DNA of 64,000 nt from Tritrichomonas musculus (GCA_039105265.1 JAPFFF010000003.1:7936001-8000000), one strand, 5' to 3'. Positions 20,837-30,698 are shown, numbered from the stretch's first letter. Program-made: numbers and translations. Notes: generated by a model from the sequence alone, not told the origin.

Positions 20837-21529
20837 TCAAATGATAAAAAATATGTTGAATATAAATTTTTTGGTAATGTTTTCTTTATATACTTCTAAC
20901 TTACCTGCATCTATATTTATTATTGTTTTGCTTTTTTCTCGGTTTGTTAAATTAATCTGAAGAGTTCCCAAGTTTAAAAAGAAATCGAAATTTAAAAAAT
21001 CAGTAAAATAAAAGCAAAATTTTTTCAATGCTACTTCTAAATTTAATTTTTCTTGCTGGTCATTAACTGGTATTTCTAAATCTATAATTAGTGATTCAAA
21101 AATGATCCTTTCATTACATATAAAGGAATTAATTGAATTGAAAATCGTTATTTTTATTTCTGGGAAAAATTTGTCGATTATTTTATTAATCAATGCAAAT
21201 AGCAACGAAAAAAATATTCGTGGTATTATTGAAATTATAACTAATAGTAACTTTAATATGCTCATTATGTTTGAATACTTTTGATAGGATTCAAATGATG
21301 TCGTAAAATATAATTCAGAAAGAATGCTAGTTATGTCTATACCAAATATTCTATTCAATGAGTTGATTTCGATTTTTTTTATGTTTATGGGGAGATTATT
21401 ATTATGGAATAAATCTTCTCGAAAAATTAAAATAAAATTTTCATCATTTGATGAACAATCGACTTCTTTAAGGATTCTCCTTAAAATGAATTTAATTAAA
21501 AAAGATATAAGTCTTCTAAATAGGTTCAT
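20837..21529 (-). CDS. VPS13/chorein-like protein, N-terminal part
   Basis: 230 residues. An N-terminal amphipathic helix (MNLFRRLISFLIKFILRRIL) and alternating beta strands resemble the chorein domain, the start of the VPS13 lipid channel. The frame ends at 20837, where the next frame is already VPS13-like. A GTAAGT...CAG segment at 20832-20904 would join the two exactly in frame. The combined protein is about 1050 residues against over 3000 for ordinary VPS13, so most of the repetitive channel is missing. A strong hydrophobic stretch lies at about 87-115. No initiator-like TCA was seen upstream. Confidence 0.5.
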   Translation of the reverse strand: MNLFRRLISFLIKFILRRILKEVDCSSNDENFILIFREDLFHNNNLPINIKKIEINSLNRIFGIDITSILSELYFTTSFESYQKYSNIMSILKLLLVIISIIPRIFFSLLFALINKIIDKFFPEIKITIFNSINSFICNERIIFESLIIDLEIPVNDQQEKLNLEVALKKFCFYFTDFLNFDFFLNLGTLQINLTNREKSKTIINIDAGKLEVYKENITKKFIFNIFFII

Positions 21530-22682
21530 TCTAAACTAATAAAAGCAAGTGCCAAATCATCATTTTTTCTCTCAATTTTTTTGACAAAATAATATTTTTT
21601 TTCAATTGATTAATGTTTTTCAATAAAATTTAGTTTCAAATTAGCCTTTTAAATGATAGAAACTATTATTCAACCAAATTGTGGTGGTAAAATACTAATT
21701 AGTCTTTTCCGGATTATAACCGGAAAAAATCCACATTAATAACAGAAAAGTTCTATGACACATGAATAAATTATCAACCGAAAATAACAAGTGAAAAATA
21801 GAAGCTATAATTTTAATACATATATACAAACGTTATATTTTCAATACTCAATAGTTTCCAATTCTTTTCTCTTTAATATGATAACAATCAATATTTTTTT
21901 TCAAATTTAAAATGTGTCAACCTAAAGCTTTGGATTAACATTAATTTTTAAAATCAACTGTTTAAACATAACCTTGTTTGCTTTATGTTTTGAATTAAAT
22001 GAAATATTAATAAATTGCTTGTGAAGAAATTTTTTTTCAAAATTTGAGACAAAAATTGGCCGGTAAAGATTCATTAGTTAGGCATGTTTCTTCATTCTAC
22101 AAAATCTAATTGTTAAAAACAAATAAAGAATAAAAGTTATGTTCATAATGTCTTTATATAATAATAGAAAATCCAATTTGATAACCGAAAAATGTAACCA
22201 TATCTTTGTGAAAACTTTTGATTAAACATATTATTATCAACCCAGTCTTCAGTTTTATCAAAAACGACACTGTTAGCCTTTTAAAATATATTTAAGTTAA
22301 AAACATATATTATATTATATTTTCTTTTTATCATTAGGAAAAAACTACATTTTTAAAAAATAATTGTTCAAGATAATTATAATCATTGATAAATAGACAC
22401 TTTTTGAATGGCTATTCAAAAAGTGACTTGTAAAACTATCATATGAAAATCGTGGTTTATTTTTATCATTCTAATTATATTTCTAATTTCCACAAACTCC
22501 TATAACAGACGCTCTTTGCAAAATAGAAGGCGAAAAATCTAACAAATGACATAATACATTTTCAAAATTAAAACAAATAAAGAATAAAACATCAAAATTT
22601 TAATTTTGCTTAGCAAAAACATATTTTACATTTAACGGTTACTATTAGTTAGATATAATGCATCGATATATTATATAAATAA
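21530..22682. other. Intergenic with two perfect hairpins
   Basis: AT-rich, no gene. TTTTCCGG-7-CCGGAAAA lies near 21702-21726. CACTTTTTGAAT-GGCT-ATTCAAAAAGTG lies at 22398-22425. Confidence 0.55.
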
Positions 22683-23880
22683 ATGGTTTGCTTTTTTAAT
22701 TTGGTAGATTTCTGCAGCCTTAATTTGAGTAGTATTATACCTGCTCGTGAAAATATAAAAGGATTCTTTTTAAAAGTGGAGATTTTTCAAATAATGAAAG
22801 AGAAAAATGAAGCAGTAATTATGGATTTGAAAGACCAATTTACCGCAAATATCTTTTTATATAGGATACATATTTACCGTAATATTAGATCAGTTTTCGG
22901 GAAAAGATTAAATTGGGTAGTTGATCCAATCAAAAAATTCAAGGAACAATATTGGATGATGTTTACATAAGAAAACTGCAAAAAATAAATGAACCAAAGA
23001 AAGCATAAAAAGATTCCAAGAAATCTTCAAATTGTATTTAAATTTAATAGTCCATCAACACTTAATCAATTAAATTTAAGAAGTCACAGAAACACGATTT
23101 TTCAGGGAGGATATTTCGGAACATTAAACCAAACATAAAAAATGAAATTGCCCCTTTATCAATATTATTTGAAAGATATTTTTGTTTCAGGAATAATTAA
23201 TTCAATAAATATACCTCCACAACAATTTAAAAAATAAAGTTTCATAAATTTGATATAGCGGCTAAATAGCATTTGACAAATTAAATGTTGAGTACATAAT
23301 AGCTCAGAACTATATTTGTTTGGTAAACTTCAAACAAATAAAAAAACAGCTCTCTTAAATGAAAATTGCAATTGATTTATAAAAAGAGAATTCCATTCAC
23401 CACCATGATTCTCAAAAAATATGAATAAATAACAAGAATCCATATATACTGAACGGTATGATTCTAGAGATTTATTAAATAAAAAATATTTTTTAAAAAT
23501 GAAGATTCAACAAATATTGATGATCCTCCATATATGAAAATTGTTTTTAGTTATAGTAATATAATGCCGAAATTATAAAAAATAATAATTCAAGCCAAAA
23601 ACTATAAAGATCTCCAAAAAAGTGTAATAGAGTTATTTGAAAACATACAATCGATCGATCTTGGAAACGATTATGAGCCATCAGCAATACATGAGAATTG
23701 CAGGGAAAATACACGCTCTATTAACTGTGGGGCTAAGAGATAGAAAAGAATTCACTATTGTTCAATATGTGGCTCTACAAAGCACAATAATAAGACATGC
23801 CTTTATAGAACAAAAGAATTCATTAGAAAGAATTAAAAAAGAAGAATATGAGAAAATGATAATAATATTGAAATTATAGA
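22683..23880 (+). pseudogene. Mutator-like transposase remnant 2
   Basis: The opening frame (22683-22970, 95 codons) reads ...IMDLKDQFTANIFLYRIHIYRNIRSVFGKRLNWVVDPIKKFKEQYW, which resembles the C/W-x-H region of MULE transposases after the second aspartate. The 3' part (about 23530-23850) aligns with remnant 1: SYSNIMPKL, NYKDLQKSVIELFENIQSIDLGNDYEP, and the zinc knuckle HYCSICGSTKHNNKTC after the same in-frame TAG. Several frameshifts separate the parts. Dead as it stands. Confidence 0.55.
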
Positions 23881-24269
23881 TGGTTTTGGTTAAAATTGAC
23901 TTTTTTTTGTATGGACAATTACAATTTTGTAATTTTTGAGTATACAGTGAGTGTAAACTAGAATTAATTATTCGGGAGTATGAAAAACTCTTTTTAAATG
24001 TTTTATACTCTGAAAAAGCATTTATCATACTCCTGCCTCAATAAATCTTATTTATTAAATCATATGTTTTCACAATTCATTACAAAAAGAAATGAATCTA
24101 TTAAGGACCAAAAAGTAAGTTTCCTTTTTTAAAATGCGTTTTTTTACCTTTTTATCAAGATATGGGCTATTTGATATGTAATATAAAAACTTTTTATAGC
24201 TTGAATCAAGCTGCTTGATCATGTAAATTTTAATTCAACTGTTTTCAATTATTAAAAAATATCAAGTTT
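23881..24269. other. Intergenic between MULE remnant and P-like element
   Basis: AT-rich. An inverted pair GGAGTATGA / TCATACTCC lies around 23975-24032. No gene. Confidence 0.5.
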
Positions 24270-24456
24270 TTTTTATAAAAGGTATTTACACACTTTTTTT
24301 TGAATTTTTTTAAAGGGAAAAGTCGATGAATATTTATTATTTTTTTTTAATATTACATCCATGTATTATGAATTAAAAAATAAATTTATATATTAAATTT
24401 TTAACGAAAATAAAGCATTAAAAGCAAAGACTTTTAAAGGCCAAATAGTATTTGAA

Positions 24457-24530
24457 TTCAAAATTGAATTGCTAAGACTTAAGCCTTTTCAAAATTGAAT
24501 TGCTAAGACTTTGGGTTTTCAAAATTGAAA
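24457..24530. repeat. Three direct repeats upstream of the homeodomain frame
   Basis: CAAAATTGAA recurs at 24459, 24490 and 24520. The first two copies extend to CAAAATTGAATTGCTAAGAC, giving a period of about 31 bases. The array lies within 150 bases of the transposase start and could be transposase-binding or promoter repeats. Confidence 0.75.
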
Positions 24531-24567
24531 AGATAGCTATTTAAACATTCAAATTTGGATCTATTAT

Positions 24568-24575
24568 TCATTTTT
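24568..24575 (+). promoter_or_regulatory. Initiator-like element of the P-like transposase gene
   Basis: TCATTTTT lies 15 bases before the ATG at 24591 and fits the initiator consensus of host genes in this window. Confidence 0.45.
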
Positions 24576-24590
24576 AATTTTCAAAATTTT

Positions 24591-25223
24591 ATGCATCCAA
24601 ATACACAAGAAACATAACTTAATCAAAGATACACTCCTGATAATTATGAAAAAGCTATTCTTATACAAAGAATTGGCCAATATTTCTCATATCCTGAAAG
24701 ATCAGAATATCGAAATAAAATCACCAAAGAAATTTCAGATTTACTCATTAAGTATTCAAAACACTGGACAAAGCACAACGTTAGAGTATGGTTTAACAAT
24801 AATCGTCCAAATTATATTTCAGATTTGAAGAATTATAATAATTATGAAACAAATAATACACCTGTTTCTGATTCTAAAGTATGCTCTTTTTTTAATCCAA
24901 ATATGCTCAGTAATAACGTTGTCGTCCAGACTAACAAACCAATAAAAAAAGATTTAGTAATTATGATATCTCATTTTCATGAAGAGATAGTTAACCATAC
25001 TCAAAAACTCGTTATTTGTGATTCCTTTTCTTTAGATAAGATCAATGAAAATAACATATGCTTATGTAATAATAATTTCGAATTTAATATTGATTTTTTT
25101 TCAAACACTGATTCAAGTTCATATGACCAAAATGATAAACTGGCAAAAATGAGAGAACTAAAAAAAGTTTATAAAGAAATTAACTTTCAAAAAAGTCAAT
25201 TTTTAATAAATGAAAAAAATTGA
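24591..25223 (+). pseudogene. Homeodomain-like N-terminal part of the P-like transposase gene
   Basis: From ATG at 24591 the frame reads eight codons (MHPNTQET), hits TAA at 24615-24617, then stays open to 25223. Just after the stop comes a homeodomain-like unit of about 65 residues, with helix 3 HWTKHNVRVWFNNNR, very close to the classic WFxNxR recognition helix. A Ser/Asn-rich linker of about 130 residues follows. The last codons overlap the transposase frame by 14 bases at an A7 run (25217-25223 region), where one extra base separates the frames. It is probably a DNA-binding module for the transposon ends. The stop makes this copy apparently defective unless another start is used. Confidence 0.65.
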
Positions 25224-26982
25224 ATTAACTTTTTCAAAGGATATCGTTCGAAAATCTGACACGGTACCAACAATAAAAGATTATATTTCAAATATAGTTT
25301 TCGAAACTATTGATAATAATTTAGCTAAAAAGCCCAATGGCTATAGGTATCCAGACGAAGTCATTGACTTTTTTTTTTTAGTAAAATTTGGGCCATGTTC
25401 ATATGATAATCTCCGCTGGATCTTTCCGATTCCATGCGTGAAAACATTGTATCAACGAAGAGGGCAGAATTTAAATCAAGTTGTTAATGGTATTTTGGAA
25501 AAAGGAAATTCATTGAATATAATAAATATGATTTTTCACAATTATAATTTTGAACAAAAAGTGAAAGCAAATTTAAGTATTGATGCAATTGAAATTACTC
25601 TCTTTCATAGAAATAATTCAAAAATTAAAAACTTATTCATTTTTTTCATAATACCATTGAATGATTATATGAAGCCATTTACGATTAGGGTTTTTCCAAA
25701 TGAAAATGGAAAGGCTGGAGAAAAGTCGTTATCAGTTATGGATGAATTGATTAGTGAATTATTTGAAGATGAATCACCTATCAATTTGCAATATTCATCT
25801 GTAGATGGTGATTCGGGATATAATTCAATTTTTGAATTGGAGTTTAACGTTTTTTTTGACTATTTCTCAAAATATGGAATTGAAGGCCTAACCGACGAAA
25901 TTGAGAGACTTAAAATTTTTCAATTCAAAAATAAAAAATGTTTAATAAATACCGATATGGTTCATTTTTTAAAAAATCGCCGCACTGATATTATAATCAA
26001 AAATGTAATACTAAATGGTCACACTTTACATGTGGAATGTTTAGAAGAAATTTTACACCAGAGTGCTGCAATTCTAGATAAGTCTCAGCTATCTAAAATT
26101 CAAGACACCTTTCCGATCGAAATTTTTAATTTTAAAATTCTTGCTCATGGTTTAAGTTGCCGTAATGATGACTTGGCGTTTTGGATGTTTCCGATGTGTT
26201 GTTGGAACGAATGCTTCAACAATCAGAGGATTGGTAAAAAAACACGGCTTTTCTTATTAGAGCGCGGCCTTTATGGGTTTAAAAAATTTTTTGACATCCA
26301 AAATAAACTTAAGAAAAAGTTAGAAATAATGCCACAAGTGGCAATAAAGAGGGCATTTGGCACAATTGCAATTTCATATAAAGAATTTAAGGAGTCGGAT
26401 GGCATATTTCTTTTTGCTCAAATAGGTACGATGCTTCAGGAACATTACCATGGTCTAATCCGGGGAATGTCTAAAGGAGTCGATTCATTTGCAAACACAG
26501 TTAATTGCGTAGCAAAAAGCAATATTATATTAGACATACAAGCCAAATTCCAATTGAATTTTAAAAAGAAAACTCGCTATTCGGTTGGTGGAATCCACTT
26601 TGACAATAATAAGACAGACTATATTGAATTAGAATGTGATCTGAAACCAAAAGAAATTATCGATCAACTTGAACAAATTTCTCCATATGGCAGAAATAAA
26701 AATGTTTCTGAACTTTTTATTCAAAAGCTTATTTCTTTCACTGAAGAAATTGGTAAATATTCTTTACGTATTTTATGCACCAATAAGCATTTCCATTATG
26801 GGCGCCGAATCATTTCACGTGAAATTACAAATGCAAGAGAATCTAAAAATGAAAAAATAAATGATTTAAGAATTAATAATCAACAAGAAGACGATGAAGA
26901 CGATGATTCAAAAAGTTTTGAAAATGATATAAAATTAATTGAAGAATTACTTAATGAAGAAGAAGAAGAAGAGAATGAATAA
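25210..26982 (+). CDS. P-element/THAP9-type transposase
   Basis: 590 residues in the frame one base on from the homeodomain part. Matches to the P-transposase layout: YRYPDEVIDFFFLVKFGPCSYDNLRW with PCVKTLYQRR (about 45-80), a first acidic site SIDAIEIT (~122-129), a second SVDGDSGYN (~198-206), and TDMVHFLKNRRTDI (~248-261), equivalent to the D..H.LK..RN motif of P transposases. The C-terminus is a poly-acidic tail (EEDDEDDD...EEEEEE). These aspartates are the likely catalytic ones. The frame itself is intact. It probably once began in the upstream frame, so an independent start at 25210 may be artificial. Confidence 0.7.
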   Translation: MKKIELTFSKDIVRKSDTVPTIKDYISNIVFETIDNNLAKKPNGYRYPDEVIDFFFLVKFGPCSYDNLRWIFPIPCVKTLYQRRGQNLNQVVNGILEKGNSLNIINMIFHNYNFEQKVKANLSIDAIEITLFHRNNSKIKNLFIFFIIPLNDYMKPFTIRVFPNENGKAGEKSLSVMDELISELFEDESPINLQYSSVDGDSGYNSIFELEFNVFFDYFSKYGIEGLTDEIERLKIFQFKNKKCLINTDMVHFLKNRRTDIIIKNVILNGHTLHVECLEEILHQSAAILDKSQLSKIQDTFPIEIFNFKILAHGLSCRNDDLAFWMFPMCCWNECFNNQRIGKKTRLFLLERGLYGFKKFFDIQNKLKKKLEIMPQVAIKRAFGTIAISYKEFKESDGIFLFAQIGTMLQEHYHGLIRGMSKGVDSFANTVNCVAKSNIILDIQAKFQLNFKKKTRYSVGGIHFDNNKTDYIELECDLKPKEIIDQLEQISPYGRNKNVSELFIQKLISFTEEIGKYSLRILCTNKHFHYGRRIISREITNARESKNEKINDLRINNQQEDDEDDDSKSFENDIKLIEELLNEEEEEENE

Positions 26983-27249
26983 AAATAATCTATTTAATTT
27001 AATTTATATGTATTTAAATTACTTTTTTACTGCTCAAATTACATTTTTTGTTAATGTCATTGCCTTTTGATAAAAATATTGAAATAGAAAAAATTATTAA
27101 ATATTTTATTTAGTATATTAATATATAATTAAATTTTATTAAAAGAAAATTTTTAGAATTTGTAGATTTTTTTTGAAGATATTTTCGAAATATATTAATA
27201 ATAAAAATTGAATATTTTATATAGTGTTCCTAAAAAATATTGATAAGAA

Positions 27250-28107
27250 AAGGTCGTACAACTAAATTGAATAAAAAATAAAATTAAATAAATTTATATT
27301 TATCTTAATAAATAATTTAATTAATAATTATAATATATAATTTATATATTTTATATCCAATATTATAAAATGTAATGGTTGAAATAAAGACTTTAATTAA
27401 AATTCAATATATATCGATTTCTTATATATTTGCATCATTTAAAAAATATAGATGTCATTTGAATGGATATACTATGTGTTATACAAATAATATTTTACTT
27501 TTTGACGAAATCCTTCAGTAATTGAAATATTAAACTTTTTATATTTATGAAACCAATCAACTAAATCTTCATTTTTAGAAAAAACTGACATTTGATTTAG
27601 AATGAAATTCAAATATATTAGAAAGTAAATGCATATAAATAAAATTGTATTCGTCATTTGGCTCCTGTAACGTCCAATTTTTTTAAAATCATCATTTAAT
27701 AATTCAACAAATTCAATTTTTCTGCATTTTTGGCTAAAAAATGAATTTTTTTTTTCAATAATAATAACTAGTTTTATATAAAACCTAATGTTTTAAAAGC
27801 ATATGAAAAGATATCAAAAGAATTAATGATTAAAATAAATTATATAAGAAGTTATCGCTATTCGAAATTTTTTAAAGTGTTATAAAATTCTTATCAAAAA
27901 TAATTAAAATAAATTGAGATAATATACTCAAATTTATTTTCTGAAGAAAATTTAATATATACTTATATCCTTTTAGTTTTTATTTTAATTTGAATTATGT
28001 ACGATGCAAATATTTATAAAACTGATTATTATTATTATAATAAAATATAATTAGTTTAAACAAACCAATCATTGAGTTTTACTGTTTAAATTCAGTTGTA
28101 CGACCTT
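27250..28107. mobile_element. Third nested element with 10-bp target duplication
   Basis: Inverted ends AAGGTCGTACAACT (27250-27263) and its complement (28094-28107) are perfect over 14 bases and continue with one mismatch. TTGATAAGAA flanks both sides (27240-27249 and 28108-28117), an exact 10-bp direct repeat taken from the mariner end. The 858-bp interior is AT-rich without recognised protein. A 9-10-bp duplication suits Mutator-like elements, matching the MULE remnants nearby; family uncertain. Confidence 0.82.
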
Positions 28108-28246
28108 TTGATAAGAAATGAATTCAATAGTTAATCGTCGTTAACAAAAGTTATTTTATTTTTAAAATTTTTAATTTAAAAAGTTAAATTTCTTATCAAT
28201 ATTTTTTCGGCAATTGAAAAAGTTGATTTTTTATTAAAAATTAAAA

Positions 28247-28600
28247 TTAAAATCTTACTTGATTGCCTTGCACTTCGAGGCATTGTTTCAATTTCTTTGG
28301 AAAAGAATCAATCAAAGAATTGTTTGTTGCTAAACTTAGATTATTCCATATAAAGAATAAAATTTGTGTTCAGGAAACATTTGCCATTTCAGCTCCAGGG
28401 ATTTCAGGAAACATTATTGCTTTAACGCATATGAAATACTTGATTTCATTTGTTAATATTTGTGGTCGGCAGGGTTGTGTTTTTTCTGGTCTCCCTTCAT
28501 CAATCTATTTAGCTACTGCTTTGACGCAATTTAACGAAATACTTAATGCATCAGCTGTTTTGCTTTTATTAAAATTGTACGATTGCAGAACCACTTGCGA
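28247..28600 (-). pseudogene. Internally deleted mariner transposase
   Basis: On the minus strand: the first helix-turn-helix (YNFNKSKTADALSISLNCVKAVAK, stop, IDEGRPEKTQPCRPQIL) matches the mariner N-terminal domain with its GRP-like hook. A second helix-turn-helix fragment follows. After a second stop the sequence jumps to the extreme C-terminus, SLIDSFPKKLKQCLEVQGNQ, which equals the SxPxRLxxVIxxxG end of Tc1/mariner enzymes. The whole DDE/D catalytic core is missing. Confidence 0.75.
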
Positions 28601-28998
28601 TTAAATTATAGCGTTCGTTTGTATTTTTTGGTAAAGAAAACATATAAATAAAAGGTCAAAAGATTGACCAACAATTGATTCATAAATTCATGAATAGGTC
28701 ATTAAATTTGAATGAATTTGAAAGAAATTTTAAATTTCTCTCAAATTATTTTTAAATAAAATTTCTCAATTTTTTCAATGAAACATGAAAATTTCTCTCA
28801 AATTTCTTATCAATATTTTTTAGGACCACTATAAAATATAAACCACACAATTTCTAATTTTAATAATATCTTCATAATTACCAAATTATATATGAGTTAT
28901 TTTAATGAAATATATTATTAAATTCCATGATAAATATAATTAATCAATATAATAAAAATCTATCGATAATTTGAGAGTGTAAATACCTTTTTTTTATA

Positions 28999-29554
28999 TA
29001 ATATAAAATTTACATTAAACATATATTCATATTTTTTATTCGATAAAATTCATTGAATTTAATAATATTTGTATTTTTAAATTATGGGACGTTTTAAATG
29101 CTTTAGAAAATTATGGTATTACGATATATGATATAGAGATCGATTATCAAATTATATAATTACTATCAAAATCAAATAATGTACTGATAATTGATATCCA
29201 TTATCGATAATTAACCTACGTGTTTCTGTTATTAATATAATATTATATTAGAAACAAAAAAAAGGAATTTTCAAAAAGAATTGATTTAAATATTTACAAT
29301 ATCGATAATAAATGGAGTAACCCACTGAAAATATGAAAATCCAAAAACATATATTATATAATTTTTACACCAAATTAGTATTTTAACAAAAATCTGTTTT
29401 ATTCAATTGAAAATGATAAAAGCACATTTAAATATGAAATAAAATGTATGCATATATAATAATTCTTTTTAAAGATTTTTATATTTCAAAATATAGTGGG
29501 GTAAAAAGGTATCAATACAATTGCTTGTTAGAGAAATCCCGCCTATTTTTAACA
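28999..29554. other. Intergenic upstream of histone H2B
   Basis: AT-rich with repeated ATCGAT-type blocks near 29115-29215. No H2A gene is seen upstream, although trichomonad histone genes often come as divergent pairs. Confidence 0.5.
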
Positions 29555-29562
29555 TCATTTTT
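29555..29562 (+). promoter_or_regulatory. Initiator-like element of histone H2B
   Basis: TCATTTTT lies four bases before the ATG at 29567, the very short leader expected of trichomonad mRNAs. Confidence 0.6.
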
Positions 29563-29566
29563 TATA

Positions 29567-29953
29567 ATGTCTAGCAAGAAACCAGCATCAAAAACACCAA
29601 CTGAAAAGAAGCCAGCTGCTGAAGGAGAAGCAGGAGAAGCCGCCGCCAAGGACAAGAAGCTTCGTCATAAGAAGAGGAGTGAAACTTTCTCATCTTACAT
29701 TTTCAAGGTTCTTAAACAAGTTCACCCAGATATTGGTATTTCAAATAAGGCAATGATGGTTATGAACTCTTTTGTTACTGATATTTTCGAACGTATTGCC
29801 CAAGAAGGTGCCCGCCTTGTCGATATGAACGATCGTAACACCCTTGGTTCAAGAGAAATTCAAACAGCTGTACGTCTTGTTCTTCCAGGAGATCTTGCCA
29901 AGCATGCTGTTTCCGAAGGTACAAAGGCCGTTGCCAAATTCAATGCCGAATAA
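29567..29953 (+). CDS. Histone H2B
   Basis: 128 residues from the ATG at 29567. The open frame continues 41 codons upstream, but that part is not histone and precedes the initiator. A Lys/Ala/Pro-rich N-terminal tail covers 1-35. The histone fold follows: [48 protein letters not shown], then [31 protein letters not shown]. These are the conserved H2B helices and the usual C-terminal helix. With H2A it forms nucleosome dimers. Codon use is more GC-rich than in neighbours, as expected for a highly expressed gene. The stop lies in TAAATA. Confidence 0.98.
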   Translation: MSSKKPASKTPTEKKPAAEGEAGEAAAKDKKLRHKKRSETFSSYIFKVLKQVHPDIGISNKAMMVMNSFVTDIFERIAQEGARLVDMNDRNTLGSREIQTAVRLVLPGDLAKHAVSEGTKAVAKFNAE

Positions 29954-30690
29954 ATAGATTTTATTATAATAAACATTTATGTACTTACATTTACTGCTCT
30001 GCTTTTTGTTTTTGATTTTAGTATCTATAATTTCTCAAAATGTTCAAATAATAACATTGATTTCTAGAAGACAATTTCTCAAAGATAATAAATTACATTT
30101 AAATCGACATAATTATGATCAAAGATAATAAATTATATTTATTACGATTTTTGCGTAGTTTTGATTGATATCTAAAGCAAATTATTAACCCTTTAATACT
30201 ATCACTTTTTGTAAGCTTTATTAAGCTAAACAATTCAAAAATTGATTCTTAATATATAAGAAATATATTCATTTATAAAAGAAAAATGACATAAACAATA
30301 AATAAATAACAATTAAAAAAATGTTTTATATTTATCTTTTCATAGTCAAAAGGATTGAAATTATTTTTGAATTATTATTTTAAATTATTAAAAGTTCAAC
30401 CCAAAATTTTAAGAATAAAAATAAGTTTTTTGGATTAATAAACATTTTTAAATTTCAAAACCTGTGCTACTATGTTTCTTTTTTTAAACATATTATAAAT
30501 ATCGAATTAATTATCAATTTAAAGAGCTATAAATCAAAAAGATATGAAAAAAACTTTTTTAAAGCCCAACAAGCAAAAAAACTCTCATAATTAAGCTAGT
30601 TGGAAAAAAAAAATTAGACAATTTATGTGACACAATTTTGGCTAAAATTTTAATTGAAAAAGTTCAAACTCTTTAAATTTTGTCATACTC
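29954..30690. other. Intergenic after H2B
   Basis: AT-rich. A direct repeat AAAGATAATAAATTA(C/T)ATTTA occurs at about 30078 and 30120. No gene. Confidence 0.5.
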
Positions 30691-30697
30691 TCATTTC
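30691..30697 (+). promoter_or_regulatory. Initiator-like element deciding the start at 30699
   Basis: TCATTTC directly precedes ATG 30699, so the in-frame codon at 30654 lies upstream of the predicted transcription start. Confidence 0.45.
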
Positions 30698-30698
30698 A

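Larger units (their letters stand above)
27224..28829 (-). mobile_element. Tc1/mariner-type element nested in the P-like transposon
   Basis: 27-bp terminal inverted repeats differ at one base (GTG[T/G]TCCTAAAAAATATT... at 27224-27250 and its complement at 28803-28829). TA dinucleotides flank both ends (27222-27223 and 28830-28831), the mariner signature. A transposase remnant lies on the minus strand at 28247-28600. A further inverted copy of the end sequence is at about 28191-28213. A third element interrupts the left end. Confidence 0.85.
24278..28990 (+). mobile_element. P-element-like transposon carrying a homeodomain-transposase gene
   Basis: Ends are inverted: AAAGGTATTTACACACT at 24278-24294 and the reverse complement of AAAGGTATTTACACTCT at 28974-28990, one mismatch in 17. 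Both sides carry TTTTTATA (24270-24277 and 28991-28998), an 8-bp duplication as made by P transposases. The interior holds the coding region at 24591-26982 on the plus strand, with an initiator-like TCATTTTT before it. A 1606-bp mariner-type element sits in the 3' part. Without it the element would be about 3.1 kb, the size of a full P element. The T-rich flank makes the target duplication slightly less certain. Confidence 0.78.

Noticed and set aside
29444-29566. 41-codon N-terminal extension of H2B
   Set aside because: Not histone-like and located upstream of the initiator-like TCATTTTT and the conserved H2B start.
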